Source: Archegozetes longisetosus (taxonomy: Eukaryota; Arthropoda; Arachnida; Sarcoptiformes; Trhypochthoniidae). Taken from it: 64,000 bases of DNA. Positions within the stretch are counted from its first letter, which is position 1. Every line of letters starts with the position of its first letter. The DNA is taken from NCBI GenBank assembly GCA_018873245.2, contig JAEMBT020000004.1, forward strand, positions 12,966,418 through 13,030,417. Reading direction: 5' to 3'. Positions 38,001-53,841 of the stretch are shown here, piece after piece. Both the position numbers and the translations under genes were made by a program. The notes under the pieces were generated by a model. That model saw only the letters and a list, made by a program, of their open reading frames with translations. It did not search any database and had not been told where the DNA came from.

Positions 38001-41000
38001 ACTATACCTGTTATTTAATACATATTTCTCTCTCGCTCTTGTCTTCGTCTTTCTCTTTGGTCTTCTATAGAGTGAGAGTAAGCCCAACATTGACTGTCTT
38101 AAACTCTTAATGGTTTGTTCCCCATTCCCCACAAAATTTACATTTTAACATTTTTGCTAGAGAGTCTCATCTTGCGCTCGAATATTTTGCGAAAGCGTGC
38201 ATTCAAATTAGATTCAAAATACTTCTAACAAAATACAACCTTGAATTTGATTTATAACAAATAGCTCTTTTAACCTTTTTTTTTAAATGAAAACTTATAA
38301 ATAATACGAAACCTAGAATTAGAGTTTAGCTCATTATTGCTGAATAAGAAATTATAGATTAGCTCATTATAAATTTATTTATTACTACTTTATATTCAAA
38401 CTCACAAATTTCGTTAAAATACAGACGAGTCAGCGATAAGTTAATTGAATTTTTAAATAGGTTACGACCAAATAGAATCAATTTCAAAAATCAGATCTCA
38501 TGTATTAGATTATTTATTAAAATGTTCTAAAGCGAAAATAAGAATGAATTAATTAAATATGTATATATATGTAAGTTTTAGTAGATGTGTCTCTGCCCAT
38601 AAACTAATATTGTGACTAATTTAAGTTTGAAATAACGAAAAACTACTAAAATGATTAGAAATCACTTTAACGAATATTAAACTGAAGAAGTATAGCTAAT
38701 TCAAACACCAAAATTACTAAATGAAATAAAAGATCATTTGAACCATAGTTACAAGCAATTTTGAACTTTTCTGGCATTCATAAAATAAGAAGATAATACG
38801 AACATTAATACTCGAAGCCTTGAGACCATTCATCACTACGGGTTCAGTAATTTTGTCGTATGAGTAACTAAAAAAAGTAGAATTAGTGACTAAAAAGTTA
38901 ACTATGCTTTTTATTTGAAATTATGCTGAGAGAAAGCTTTAAATAACTTTTCTCACTAAAGCGTAATCAGACCTAATATTGAGAATTGTTTGCTATGCTA
39001 TATGCATATCAGCATCCATTTAATGATGAATCCAAATGATTCATTTATGCAAATGCATATTTATTAGTTGCGCACTCGAATAAAAATAATTGCCTTTTTT
39101 ACTTTATTTCCATCTACTAGTCTTTACATTTTTCTAAATTGAGCATAAGTTATGTCAAATGATTAATGCATTGCAATTGTTAGTAATTAACATTTAACTA
39201 TTTATGACTGTTTGCATGAAACAAATTCGGATTATATTTCATAAATTTCATGCAGCCATTAAAACTTCAACAATAATTTGAATAAATTAAATAGTTTCTG
39301 TTATTAAATTTTGAAAAACATGTTTCCAAAAACTCATTAGATTTTCTTTTAAATAAGTCATCTAGTTTAAAGTGTGAACATCTAGAAAGTCACTTTTAAA
39401 ACTCGTTAATTCACTCATTCACTTTTGATTTATAAAATTAAAACTTGGATCAAATGAGCAAATCAGTTAGTTGCAAAAACTCCGAAACAAGTATAGAATT
39501 GAATATATGTTTAAATGTTGTCGAGTCTTTTAAATTACCGATTCGGCAATAGATGATCAAACAAAAATATTCTTTACGAAAAGATTCAATGACTAAAGAA
39601 TCAATTTTAAACTGCAATCTTGGTTATGGTTTTGATAAAAGTTATAAATGCTTTATGTTAAACGAAACGTCAAACAAACCCAATATTTGACTTACGAAGA
39701 GATGACTGCCCTCTAGAAACTGTGACCGACAAGTTTGGCACATGACTTAATCGCAAGTTTGAACACTTTAAACTTGTTCCCAATAGATTAGTAAACTTGT
39801 AGTGCATTTTGAATAATTTCTATAAAGACTGTTAATTATGACTTACATGACTGTCTCATAATATACGTTCTGACATGTGATCAATTATAACGAATAATCA
39901 TTAAAAACATGAATGAAGTGATCGAAATGAATCTCGATTCGGAGTAACATTTATTATATGGTTTTGTATAACAAACATAAGTAATAATAAGTGCATCTGA
40001 GCAGACATACAAACAGACAAATGCATGATTAATGAATTGACACAATTCAGAAAAATAGACGAAACGAGAAATGATTACCAAATCATAATAATGGTATTGC
40101 CATTAATTACTGCAATCGTGATGTGATTAACAACATTTTGGGCCGCAAATAGCTAATAGAGTTCGGGCACACCCTATAAGAAAGCCATCTTCAATGTTAC
40201 TAAGTTTTAGATATGTCGCCTTCATATTAGAAATGCACATTCAAACAAAATCCAACGTTTCTATTAATAATTGTTCTATAATCTCAAATATCCTGATAAT
40301 GCTCGCAATCAGGTTTTCGCTATTTTTAGTCCATAAAATCATATGAAGTTAGCCTCAAATTACAGTTAATTGTGCTTTTATTGTATTCTAAAATATATAA
40401 ATGAGTTTTCTATTTATGGCACTTAATTAAGTGTGGAATAGAGTTTATAGTTCGGGCTGCGCTCACTCTTAAATATGTATAGATTAATAATTTGCTAAAT
40501 AACTGAGACTATTTCATTATATGAAAAATTCAATTGTTCATTGTATAAAAATAAGTGATCTCCTAAACCATGAATTATTAGCCGAGCTCTAGAGCTTTTC
40601 AATTATTTTTTTGACTTATGGCAATCTATTCAAATCAATCAAACATTATTATTATTTTCTCAATATTAATTGAGATATTGAAAAATATTGAGATGAACTT
40701 GAAGTTCTACTGTGAATAAAGTTATCTGTTCAAATAGAAGCACTAGTCTCATATTTAAAACTTGAGCGTTTGCTACTTCTTCTCATACTTCATGTTTTTG
40801 AGCTTCGCTTCACCACAAAATAGGCAAAATCAGACCTGACTAGGAGTGTAGTGCATCTATAATTTCTTAAAAGACACAATTTTTCAATTCCTTTGGAACA
40901 TTCCGGATCTCTTAAAGGTAAAATTTTATACTCTGCCCATTCAAACAAATATAGTTCGCATTAATAAAATACCGAACTAAACAAAATGAAATCCCAATTT

Positions 41001-44000
41001 TATGATTTAAGTACAAAATTCAATAATAGAAAAGAAACTTACAAAAATGAAATTCTCCGTAGAATAAAAACGGAGTGCGTCCGAAGGACTCGTCTGAATA
41101 ATTGCGGCCATTGTTAGGCAGACATAAGTCTTACATTATTCAACACATTCTTATGGGTATCATATTTTTAGTCTATAGAATGCGCTCGAATGGCATCAAA
41201 TTCTTTCAAACTGAGGAAATAATGAACAGGAAATTCTAGAGATATGAATCATCTTCTACTCATGTAAATTGTTAATTTACAATCAAAGTAAAACTTGGCT
41301 CATTCTATCGATTAGATTGACAAACTTTTTAACAATTTTTAAACTGCGTTTATATCTGTTAATAAGAGTCTTTACAAAGTATTCAACTAATGACTAACAA
41401 AAACACTATTGATCTCCTCTACTTTTGAAAGCTTATGAATAATAGCTATGAAGTACGTAAATCATAAGAATTAATAAAGATTCAATACTTCCAACGAAAG
41501 TATAATAAAATCATAGTATGAGTTATGATGAATGGAAAGGAGCAAAAAATGCGATTCCATCAATAATATGATTACTGAAAATAATAAGAATCGATTCGAT
41601 CGGACTAGAGATGAAATCAGGCGTAAACACAAACGACCTCAGAGGCAATGGTGAGATCGGAAGGAAGATACTAAGTATGTATATTATGATCAAAAATTTA
41701 GATCATGATCGCCTATCGCTGTCACATTCTATGTAATATATCTTGAATGCAAATAAAATTTGGGCTAAAATAGAATTCATATTTTGCAAAATGACCCTCA
41801 ATTCGCATCTTTTCGATGTCCCAAATATGGTTGACTACAATCAGCGGGAGGCAAATACAAAGTACTGTAACTAAACTTCCGCACTTTAGGAAAAAATATG
41901 TTCTTCACCAGTAATGCAAGTGAATGTCATCCATCATCACATGTGAAGTGGTAAAGCAATGCATTCTAACACATATCAACGGTTAGCCATCAATTTGATA
42001 CATTCTACTCTCTATTCAAATACGAAATAGCTTTCATCTCGTCCCATCCTATTTATATTCCTTCGCAAAACTTTCATACCTTAATAAGACTAAGCTTTCT
42101 TAAAATGAGTCTGAAACCATCCGACAGTATTCTTATGATTATAATTAATGTTTTCTAATTTTATTAAATATATTCTACTCGTCACAAACTGTTTATATGA
42201 CAAGATTTATTTCGATTTTTCATCAATATATCAATAAGTTGATTCATTATTTTTATTGCAAGTTTATTTACAAGTCGAAATATTTCTAGACATCTAATAA
42301 GTTATGCAATATTTGCGAAACTTAGATAAGATTATTATTAACCAGACTTGACTGTAGCTGATGGAAGAGATACCCTAAAATTCATGCATATTATCATCAT
42401 TTTTGACAGGACTACTAATAATTTTTAACTTTTATTGATGATATTGGGGTAAAAAGACAAAAAACGAAATCGTTAAATATAAATATAGTATAGAAGCATT
42501 ACTAGTATCTCATCATTGAAAATGTTATGTTATGCATGAATATAAATTGTTTTGGCGCGTAGAAAATATCAAAAAGCATTGTTGAACGTAATACTGCGTA
42601 ACTTAACACTGGTGTCAAAAAATATGTGAGCATTAGTCAAACCCAATATTGAATGCGGATTCGCGAACAGCAAAACATAGATGTATTTTATAGTGAGAGC
42701 CCTATTAGTGGCTCAATGCATGCATGAATGGCAGTAATTGTGAAGTTGGAAACGCTGACGATTTCTATTAAAAAGGTGTATAATAATTGACAGTTGCGCC
42801 GAATCAGCGAATGTACTCAATATAGTGAATGTGTAGTCAATTGAATTGGCAGTGAAGTGAAAGGCATAACGAGCGCTTCTTTTGTAAGTCACAAAACTTA
42901 TTTACCGGCACTCACTCTCCGCAACTATACTCTCGCACTTTTGTAATATTCATATATAAGAACGACTCCCGTAATGCTATTTTCTCCACTTATTTTGCAA
43001 ATGCATGCCTCACATGCATCACATGCAAAAACATTTTAAGAATACAATGAATAAAAGAATGAAAAATAAAGCAAAAATCAAAAGAGAAATAGAAAATCAC
43101 TTAATGATCAATTGGTCAATTCGAGGTCATTAATTATATTGACGCCGGTTTTCCTTTTAAGTTTTTTGCCCTAAAACTGGTTCAGTATAACCTCATTGCT
43201 TATTACATCTGCATTTCTCAATGTGATCACTAACTCTAAGGGATTAAGAAACAAAGCCACTTCTATTTAGTAAGAGACTAACAATAATTGATTACAAAGT
43301 ACTTGTAAATCAATTCTATTAGTGATGCAATGATTAATGAATTTCACAATAGAATAATTTGATATAAAGTTATTAAATCACAGAATAAACATTTTCTAAA
43401 AAGAATATATTAATTATCTGATCGCTCGAAGAGTTTTACACAAATTCATTTCAAATGAGAAAGCTCATTATTATGATAACTAATATTGTAAACTTCAATT
43501 AACTTATAATCTCTATTAATATGGATTTTTGTACAAATTTTCATTTCATTTAACTTATGACAAAATTCAGATTTATTCTGAAGACAAGGTGTGCCCATTA
43601 TAATCAGACTCTCCTGTGAGCGCAACAATTTGTTTAGTAAAATCACCTGCGAATAAATGCGAACCAATTGTTGTTTCTTATTTATATATAGCATTTAGAT
43701 TAACTTGGAATAAAATTTAGTTAATAATATTTGCCTGTATATGAAGACCAGAACATCTATCAGTAGTTGGAAAGTGCTCGAGTGCTTAACCTTAAACTGC
43801 TTTGAGTAAAGTTGAGACAACAATTCAAATATTTAATAAATAGTTTGCAGCTGTTTTGAATTATATAAATACTTAAGTTGAATATAATTGTTAAGTGCCT
43901 CTCAATTGAAGGTAGCAGTCATTAAGAAACTAAATTCTTTCTTAAAACAAAGTTAATAAAGAAAGTGAATTATTTCATAGTAATAAACTCGACCTGAATA

Positions 44001-47000
44001 TCGCTGAGCAGAAGAAATTTATTGGTTTAAATTGATAGATAGTAGCATTTTCTTATAAATTACCAAAATATAAGAACGCGCGAACACATACGCACACACA
44101 CATTAATCAAATAAATTAGAATTTAGGTTCTTTTTGCTATTCAACATAATAAATGATTGCGGAAACTTAATTCGCGCCAAACTTAGCCTTTTTTATCATT
44201 TTGTTCACATTCTAACCACCACTTATTTTATTACTCCACTGAACTTTTCTGTCTTTCATTAGGGCTCAATTCATTCTGAAGGCATTAAATTCTTGAACGA
44301 GAGCTGAATTAATAATCTTTCTTTATTCAAGTTATTGCATATTTTGCAATATTTCCATTAATTTTCAATTTAAGTAAAATTTCAAACTAAACTATTTCTT
44401 GATAAAGGGCAAAAAGAGGTGTTCTTATTTTTTAGCTTAAGTTGCTTTCGAAACTTATCAATTGAAGAGATTTATTTGGTTAGGCAACTAAACTATGCAA
44501 TTAGCTTAACCCATATTTTTGCACGTGCACCTATTATGGGTCAAGTTTACAATGTTTACAAATCAAGAATGCTGCATACTTGAAAAACTCTTAAGTTTAA
44601 TCTTATTTAATTAAGTCATGAAAAATTGAATCTTTGAACGAGTTCACATTATTAATAGAATTTTACAACTTTACAACTTATCTAAACTTTCAATAGGAAT
44701 AGGCATTATTGTCAGCATCAAAATAGACACTTTTATAGATTGCATGACTTTCTAGTCTTTATCCTTGAGTTTAAATCATAATTTTTGTCTATTAATTAAT
44801 TATTGTTCACGCTATGAACAGACTTTAAATTTGAGAACTGATAAAATCTTGATTTGTTCATAGTACTTCTTACAAATTCAATCAGAACTAAAAAAATCCA
44901 TTAACTATAGCAGTATTGATGTCAAAAAATTTATATTACGATACACTGAATAGAGAGACATTAAATGAGTCTATTCTCTGAAATCCTGAATAGAAATAAT
45001 GAAAGTTAAGCCTGAATTAAATTGTATAAAGTTACTCTCTAGTTATGTAAGTGTCGAATATCATTGACCTGTAATGTCTGTATCTTCTGATCATTCATGT
45101 GAATTGACTTAAGCACAACTGACCTCATCAGTGATCAATAATTGCATGAAGTAATAAGTTATCCGATCACAAATTGTTTAGAACTAAATGATGCATAAAT
45201 ACAACTGTAAGGTTGACAACAACACAGAATCAAATCATTTCGAATCGCACGATGAGGTGAGGCGACCACGAGGTCTATACGTAAAAAAAATGAAATATTC
45301 GCTAATTCATACAGTATATGGCATTGAAATAAGAATGGGAGCACAAATTTATGATAAATTGGCTTTCTTTATATTTAAAGATGAAACAACTGAAAACTAT
45401 TGGCTTTATTCATGCACTATAATTACATATTATGCAGAATAATAAAATATTCGATGATCTCATCTAAAAAAATATGGTAGTAATAGTTTGCGTACTTTAA
45501 TATTATGCTAATTCATTGTTCCTATAATAGCAAACTATTTAAGTCCGTCTTCTTTCAAGTCTTGAGCTACTGATACGCTTTAGGGGTGAGAATACAAAAA
45601 ATATATAACTTATGTAAGTTAGTTATTAATGCAGATGAATATCACTGCAGAAGAATAACTTTGCCTCAATTACTAATGCAGGGAATGGCAATCTTCTAAT
45701 GCATCCCTTAAACTAAATTATCATAAGAAACATTAATTTTGCGCTCTCTACAGGTCGAGAAAGCAAAGGAAGCAAATTAGCAATTTTTAAATCTTATTTA
45801 TCTCATTGCAAATATCAGAACGTATGAAAATGATTCGAATGCGCATTACATGCCTCCAGTTTTTAACTTTCCGTCAGGTTTTTTTCTTTCTTAAGAAGAA
45901 AGCGTTTATAGGAATGCATTTCGCAAATATTGCAACGAATAATTAAATGCAAATGTATTTAAACTACTTAATAAGGGTAGCAATTAAGGGGTGGTGCATA
46001 TGTTGGGCTTTCTAAGTATAGGGAGGGTGTAAAAGGTAAGGCAGTTGTAGAAACAATATATACTAGTTCTACACATACATATGTTTTCAATGATATCTTC
46101 GAGTGCGCAATGATTGTGATCATTATTTTAACTAGAATTATCATTATTACACCACTATATCTACTGATACACATTTAAAAGCAAAAGTAAAGAATAGGGG
46201 TTTTTAAGGAGTATCAAATTTAAGACTTTTGCTTTAAAAAAACTAAAACAATCAAAAGTATAAGTTGAAAGTGCGTTAAGTATTTCCGATTATATTTGTA
46301 ACCGATTTCAGTAAACTTTTAAAAAAAGTCTGCCTTAAGGGTAAAGTAAAAGAGGAGATGCAAGAAATATGGACCAAACAAAAAATAAGTGTAAGGGAAT
46401 AAATAGTTATAAGTGTTCACCTTAACCAACATCAATCAAGTAATAGGCATTCAAATGCGATCTTCATTGAAGACACGAACGGTTATTTTCCATTTTGATT
46501 TATAATAGGAATTTAAGAGCTTATATACAAAAGGCTGAGAAATGAATGTTGAAAAAGCTCCACAAATTATAACCTTCATAAATGAGTTTTCGCGAGTCGG
46601 GGACTCAAACAGAGGGAAATCAAATATAAAAGAAAAACTTAGAATCTCTGCAATCTTATAATAGTAATGTTAACTATTCTCAGGGAATTAGTCTACAGTA
46701 TGAGGCAATGGCTCGAAAGTCAGACGCACCTCAAACACTATACCAATAAGAATACATTTGGATTTTTGTATAAATCAATGACTCAGAGAATAAGAGGAAG
46801 AAAAAGACTTCTAAGAAACAAAGGTCTACATTAAAAATGAAAAATTGGCCCTTTAAGAGGTCAGTCAATATAACACCTGCACTGAATCTACAAATTATGT
46901 TTATAAAAAATACTTAAAACCTTCTAAAATTTCAGTTAGTCTGACTGTCGGTTTAGAACTCAATTAGTAATAATCTTAGTATACCTTCAGTTATCATAAT

Positions 47001-50000
47001 TTCCATTGTTGTATAGCTATTGCTTTTCTTTGTTTAATCGATAAGGAGTCTATTTTCTGTGACCGATTACTGATTCAAAGTATAATTACGATCTATTATT
47101 ATTATGTACTGGTATTTAAGACATGATAAATTGCCAAATATTTTCAAATCCATTTTAGGAGTTCAAGTTTTGACAAATTTTTAAATACAATTAAAAAATT
47201 GAAGATTCTACGCGCAAAACTGGTTATCATAGTTATAGACCACTAATTAATACAGTTTAATAGCTGTTTAAGAAACTGTAATTTATGATAAACTGTTCAA
47301 ATGAACTAATTTTTAATAGTTTAATAATTTATTTATAAGCTTATCTCTTTCTATCTTTTAAAATAATAATAAATTCTTGTCTACTTAATAAAAGTTTTGT
47401 AATTTAATATGTATTCAAATAAATTAATGCAATTATTTACAGCGTTAAAATGTCTAAGGAGTACGACTTTATTTCATAACGAATGGCATGAATAAGTGTA
47501 TCGTTCAATTCAAATTTGATGAGACAATCCCAATTAATATTTCAAAATAATTGCTATTGTATTAAACGCCTGTAAAAATCAGGAAGTGTTTCACTCATTA
47601 AACTTGAACTTATAGTCTGTTAAGTTTTAAAATGCATTCACTTATAACAATAATATAAATTTGAAATTAGAAAAAAACGTCAGAGAAGTTCCTCCGTTCA
47701 CTACAAGTAAACATTCTAGAAATTAAGAAATAGGCGAACTCTCAAACACGAAATGGATTCAGAATTAATAATGTATTAAATATGATGTGATTCATGTCAT
47801 CGCACTTTAGTCTTAATCAAGTTCTGATAAGATGACAGCTTGAAATTAAAAAAATTTTGATGTATGAGAACTAATATCAATAAAACGCCGAAAGGATTGA
47901 ATAGATTGGCGTGCGATCAATGGTAAAAAGAAGATACTGGCCATATTTTGCTTAATATCAGGTTTAAATTAATAGTTGATCTCTAGTTCGCACATAATAC
48001 TAGCACTAATTCTTAACTCATAATCACTTCGAATGAATACAATTTCTTCCAACTTCTAAAGGCTATAAATACAAATTTACGCTTAAAATTAGAAACATCT
48101 AAATTTACTCGGCGGCTTCTTCAAAACATTCTTCAGGCATTTTCAACTTTTTGTTAATCAACAAAGTGTGATTAGATCTTATTTGAAATACCACTATTGA
48201 TTAATTTAGAGACTTTTTGTACATTTGTGTTGAGCTTTTACTGAACATTAGCGTAAATGAATAAATTAATGCATAAATTAAGACTTACATTTAATGGATT
48301 ATTATAAAGTTAAAATGAAGACTTACTCAAAAAAAACGATCCGATTCTTAAATAGAAGAGACAAATTAGATTTTAGTGCTCAACCAATCATTCGTTCGAT
48401 ATAAAAGCCAAGCAATTAGTGATCTAAAGAAATTAAAAACCTCTCATTAGTCTTATGGTTAATACTGTACATAATATGTCCAAAACTTTTATAGCTGACA
48501 AAGTGCTTAATCTGAAAATCAGACCTCAATTCGTAAATATGTATGTTGATAAGAATTAGATCTTATTATATTTGCAAAGTTTTACACAAGAAATAAGTTC
48601 AAAAGAAGACAATTTCTTCAATTTGATAGCTATTTTGTTTGAATAGTTTCCAATAAGAATGACTTAACAATAGATCAAAATCCAGTACAACAGAGCCTAT
48701 TTATGCGACTTAAAGTTACTGTGACTGAGTGACTGATTCCCGCGAGAAATCATAAGTTATGAAGACATGGATCACTTCAAATTAGTTTCGACTCATTTGT
48801 AGAAAATATTTCAAATCAACTGAATTTCTGAATAGAAAATAAAGATGATAACTTGCAATTGAAAGCTTAGCAGAAACATTGTACTTAAATTCGCGGCCGA
48901 ACGTTTCAAATTGTCATCGAATAAAAGTGGATCGTTTAACAAAACTTACAAAATTACGTATTGTTTCTATATTAGAAGTATTGCGTAATAAGACAATGGC
49001 AAAGACAAGCCTTTGGTCAAATCAAAATCAAGTTGAGGTGAGCATTGACTTTCTCATTTCTCGTTTGCGCCTTCAGTGATGTTTTAATTATAATGACACT
49101 AACTTTAGAAGTGATTGAGACCACATTTTTCTAAACGCAAACAAAAACAAGTTGAACTTTATTTAAAAAACAAATCAATAATATTTGAGATGTTTGAATT
49201 AGTGGACAATTAATTGAATAAAATGAATTGTTATATTCTATCAGTCATTAGTGCTCTCGTCTCAGTACAATTGGATTCTCTTAGGCTGAACTGCTTAAGT
49301 GGTTACCATTTACTCACATCTAACGACATATGATTTGCTGGTACGCCGAGTCAAATGTTGTTTAGCGCTCATTAAAAACAATTTAAATATTGTAAACATA
49401 AGTGAATTTAATTGAATCGTCGCCATATTACAAGTTACGAGTCATTATAAGAAACAGCGTAATTACTGACCAAATCAATTGTTTACTTACTGATGGCAAT
49501 CAGCTAAATATTTGTTGCGAAATACAACTGTTTTAGAACTTATTCAAGCGAATAGTCTACAAAAATGAAAACTTGCATTCATTTTTCACAAGTAATTCGT
49601 ATTTTGCTCACATTTACACATTTCTATTACTTGATAATAAAGTGTTTTTGTTAATTGTTTGTAAATTCAATTTAACTGTTGATAAATTCAGTTATTATTG
49701 TGTTGATCAATATTTAAACAACACTTAGGTTTAATTTGAGGCCAGTGGGAGCAAAAATTCAAGTATTTTTATTGACAATTTTTTCCATCGTTTCCAATAA
49801 TACGGACCCTATAATGTCTTCAATTTATATTCAATTAATACTAATTGGATGCAATTTTTTCTTAAGAAAAATCACATTTAAATAATTGTTTTACGTAAAT
49901 CATAAAAATGTTCGCATTTAAGTAAATTTATGTAAAATTATACAAATATAATTTGTGTCTCATTTATCAGTTTGTTTAACCTGTTGTCAAATGATTGCGT

Positions 50001-53000
50001 GAGTCTATTATCCTCAAAGAGGGTTTTGATTATTTTCAACAAAAGTCATTCATTTCTTAAGAAACGTTACTTTAGTTACTTATTAAATCATAACTTTAAA
50101 TGTTGAAAATTTTTCAAAAAGTTTTGTTTTATCATGAGCTTTTCGAAGTGAATGTCAGTTCAATTATTAAAACTTACAATTGTATTATATAAAATCAATT
50201 ATGAACTACTATTAATGCTAGTTTTCGTCTCAATACTCTTTTTTTGTTTTTGATTTTCTGGGTTTGTTCATAAAGTCTAGAAATATTAAGTATAAGTGAA
50301 CGAAGATTACAGTCTGACTGGAATATGAAATCAAAATAATTTGAATGACTTCATCAATTTGGGTGAATTTGGGTGGCATCAAATAATTTAGTCTAAACCA
50401 TCATCTATTACTTGATGTGAAAGCAAATTATGAGCCATATATTTGTTGTAAATACTCTGAGTTAGCTCAAATAATGACAAAATTACTTTCACTACTTTTA
50501 TTGCTTATTGCGTAACTTACGAAAGTGTAGCCAAAACTTATTCTTTACTTTCCGATTAGTAGTGTCTCTGATATTCTTAAAATCGAAAAATGACTTCAAA
50601 GCTTTAAACATATTCTCAAGCCATTAATTAAATGAAGTATGTTTATCATAATTGGCAATTAAGATATTCTAAAAGCAAGTTAAAAGCCTTTTATAAGCGA
50701 TATTACCTTCGAATAAGTTTCTCAATTGAATGAAAGCAAATTTGACTTTAATGAGACGTAATACCGAATAATCTAGTGGTCAATAAACTCAGATTCACTA
50801 TTTAATAACTGCAAACAGTCTATTTCGTTATTCTTATAAACAAATAATACAATTCATTTGAGATAAGTTTTCGGTATATAAGATCTTTTTTATTATGATA
50901 TGTAAGTTTAATTAGTTTTTCAGTGCTATTTTATTGTTTAAGATCTCTTCGTGATAGCTATATATTCAATAATAATCCAGTATTGAGTAAACATGTATTT
51001 TCATACATTAGATAACATTGAATTTGATTAAACTTGAACTAACTATATTTAATACATAAAAACTATAATCTAAGATGTGGTCAAAATTTGATGATTTGAT
51101 GCAAGACAATTATACCTTTTAAGTAGATTCCTTTTACATCGAGTAAACACAAAAATAAGATAAAATTTATTTTTTAATTAAAAATGAATCTCTAATAATT
51201 AATGATCAGCCATTTTTAATTAATTGAAATCAAAACTTTGTATATGAAACAAATGAGTTCGGAAATGGGTTTACGATCAAAATTAATAAGGAATAACATG
51301 CACTGTTTCTATAGATTAATGGATGCCAACCATTAGATAAAGATAAGACAATGTATAAGAACATATATTGTTGATTATTTTCCTCTAATTTCATTTAATA
51401 ATATTTGATTATTTTTCATATCATTTTCATATGAATTTAGTCGAGTTTTGTTTGTAAATAAAACTTCAGCTTAAAATGTTTTGAACCTATTGAAACTATT
51501 TTGAAAGTGTTTGATGTAATGTTTTATAGTGAAAGTAGCTCAAATACAACATTTCTGAGTGAGTCAATAACAATAGTGACTTTTTGTAACAGTAACAAAA
51601 GCTTGTATCTTAAATACTAAAAACTCAAACAAGCACTTGATTCATGCTTTTCGACTATAGTATAGTTTACAGACAATTATCAATAGAGCCAATAGAATAA
51701 GTTGTCTCTATATTAGTAATGTAAAAGCCAAACGTAAGCAAATTTTGTACAATCATTATGAAAATAAGATCATTAACTTTATTATGTAACAGAAACCAAA
51801 CTTCTTTAAGGGATCAGTTTTATTGATATTTAATGCTAAATAGAAAAGATGACATTTTGTGGCGAATAAAAATGCTTTGAAAAAATAAAGGCATTACCTC
51901 ACATGTATATTATGCATTCAGATATGTTTAGTAATTATTAAGTAGAAGGAAAACCATTTTTGATTGTGGGTTTGTTGCAGCAAATAAATGGAGCTTTTTT
52001 CTAATTTATGCTCTCAGACATTAACATCTCTGTAGATTTGACTTGTGTTGGCATTCGATACACCTATGTTTATAATATTGTAATTAACTAGAGTTACAAA
52101 ATACTATTTCAATGAATGCCTGAGCATCAATTTTTTAATCTAGTGACAAATGTTCGAATGTCATTGGCATTCATTAATTATATTCAACGATCACTCTAAC
52201 AAAGTTGATGAATATAATAATTTTACTGAAAATTCTAATATAATTGCTCGAACACGTTCAATAATTTAAAGCCTATAAACTTTTAAAAACTTATGGCATT
52301 GATCCGCAACGCTTCAGCATTCTAGGAGTAATGACAAACAAACCATATTGAAAACAACTTATGCAATCAATTGTATGAAAAGTTCAGAATTCACTAAAAA
52401 AATGCGAATATAATCAATGAACAAGTTGTCCATCTAGTTGATTAAAGCTCATTGTATCATTTGGCATGCTATTAAAATAATTCTACAATTGCAGCTAATT
52501 GAATCGCTCTTTCATTTTCAACTTTGATATTAGTAAATCGATGGTAAAATCGGGGCACTTTTCTTTTTTCAAAAATTTTTAAACTGAAATTCTATACCAA
52601 ATTATTATTTCTTACGTTTATAAATGACTCTGCTCAATCTAAAATCATCGAAAACATTTCTTCAAAATTAAAGTTGTTCTTATGTAGTCCGTAGTATTTA
52701 CTTCACGTCGAGGCAATTCGTTCAACGCATAAAAGCAGTTAATTGTTAAATAAATTATTCTTTATAAGACAAGGAAAAAACTTCTGATATAACTATACGT
52801 GTAATATATTCGATAAACTTTTGATTGATTAAACGAATCAATGGTTATCGATCTTATTTAGTCTTCTACTTTCTTATATGGTTGTTATGGCGTTTATCCA
52901 GAAGTTCAATATCTAGTTGCAATTCAGTATATATTTCTCATATATATCCAATATACAGTATATGATACATTTTTTGGTTTTTGAGGCAGAAATTAATCAT

Positions 53001-53764
53001 GCATTATACACTTATTATATGGGACAGAATAAAAATTGATAAAAATCAAGTTCTTTAAACTCTCTTTCCAATTAAATTGAAAGTATACTGTACTGTATTG
53101 TACTTTGCATTAACTCTACAAAGTTTTTTCTGACTAACGACACAATCAACATGCGTACACATAATGCAAGCATAATACATACATAATAATAAAGTAATAG
53201 AATTGTTGAACACCTTTGTTTTCGATCGGCACTTCTCTAGTGGTACTTAACAAACAATAGACAGTAGAAGAGAGATGCAAACACATGCTTTGTTTCATTT
53301 GTCAATTTTTCTTATTATCAACCATAAAAAACTAAACTCCTTCGCAGTCTTCTTTTGTTACAATTGTTCCTTAATTATAAAAACGAATCAATAGAGTAGC
53401 TTTCTTTACTTTCTTTCTTTTAAGATACTTCAGAAATATGAGAACTAGAATTTGAATAAACCGAATAATTGTCACTTAAACCTTTAATTTGTTATATATT
53501 ATCAAAACTTTTGCAACTTCGAATAAATAAAGGTTAATACATAAAATCATAAATAATGTAATTTTCAATTAGAATATGCCTAACTTTTTACTCTAGTTCA
53601 GGAATTTAATTCTGGTTATTCACCATGATTTAATGATACGGTCTTAGGTAGCTATAGAAAGTTAATAAACATTTTTTTATTGTGCCTTTTAGGTAAATAA
53701 TACAAATAATACAAAAGTAAAGGTATATAATCCACAAATTGATATTTTCTTGTTTCTGCTTCAG
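33505..53764. other. Gene-poor AT-rich stretch, 20 kb
   Basis: No recognised gene or RNA gene. It holds one GA tract (35055-35096), an inverted repeat ATTGATCA/TGATCAAT at 36204-36228, and ATG-started frames of 89 aa (36855-37124) and 84 aa (45188-45442) with no family resemblance. From about 46 kb to 53.7 kb the DNA is notably uniform and AT-rich, with very few open frames of any length. Confidence 0.55.
35055..35096. repeat. (GA)21 microsatellite
   Basis: 42 nt of uninterrupted GA. No gene is recognised on either side. Confidence 0.97.
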
Positions 53765-53841
53765 TAAATGACTGCCGCAAAAAATTAGATATCAGAAGAA
53801 ATAGTGCGGCATCGCATCAATTGATTTTTGGGACAAAATGA
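53765..53841 (+). CDS. Candidate 3'-terminal exon, unknown gene
   Basis: A very pyrimidine-rich acceptor, ATTTTCTTGTTTCTGCTTCAG, ends at 53764. The next frame (entering after one base of a split codon) reads NDCRKKLDIRRNSAASHQLI and then FGTK to TGA at 53839-53841. It is basic and hydrophilic, like a C-terminal tail. There is no identifiable partner exon, and 24 codons is well within chance. The splice acceptor is the main evidence. Confidence 0.12.
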
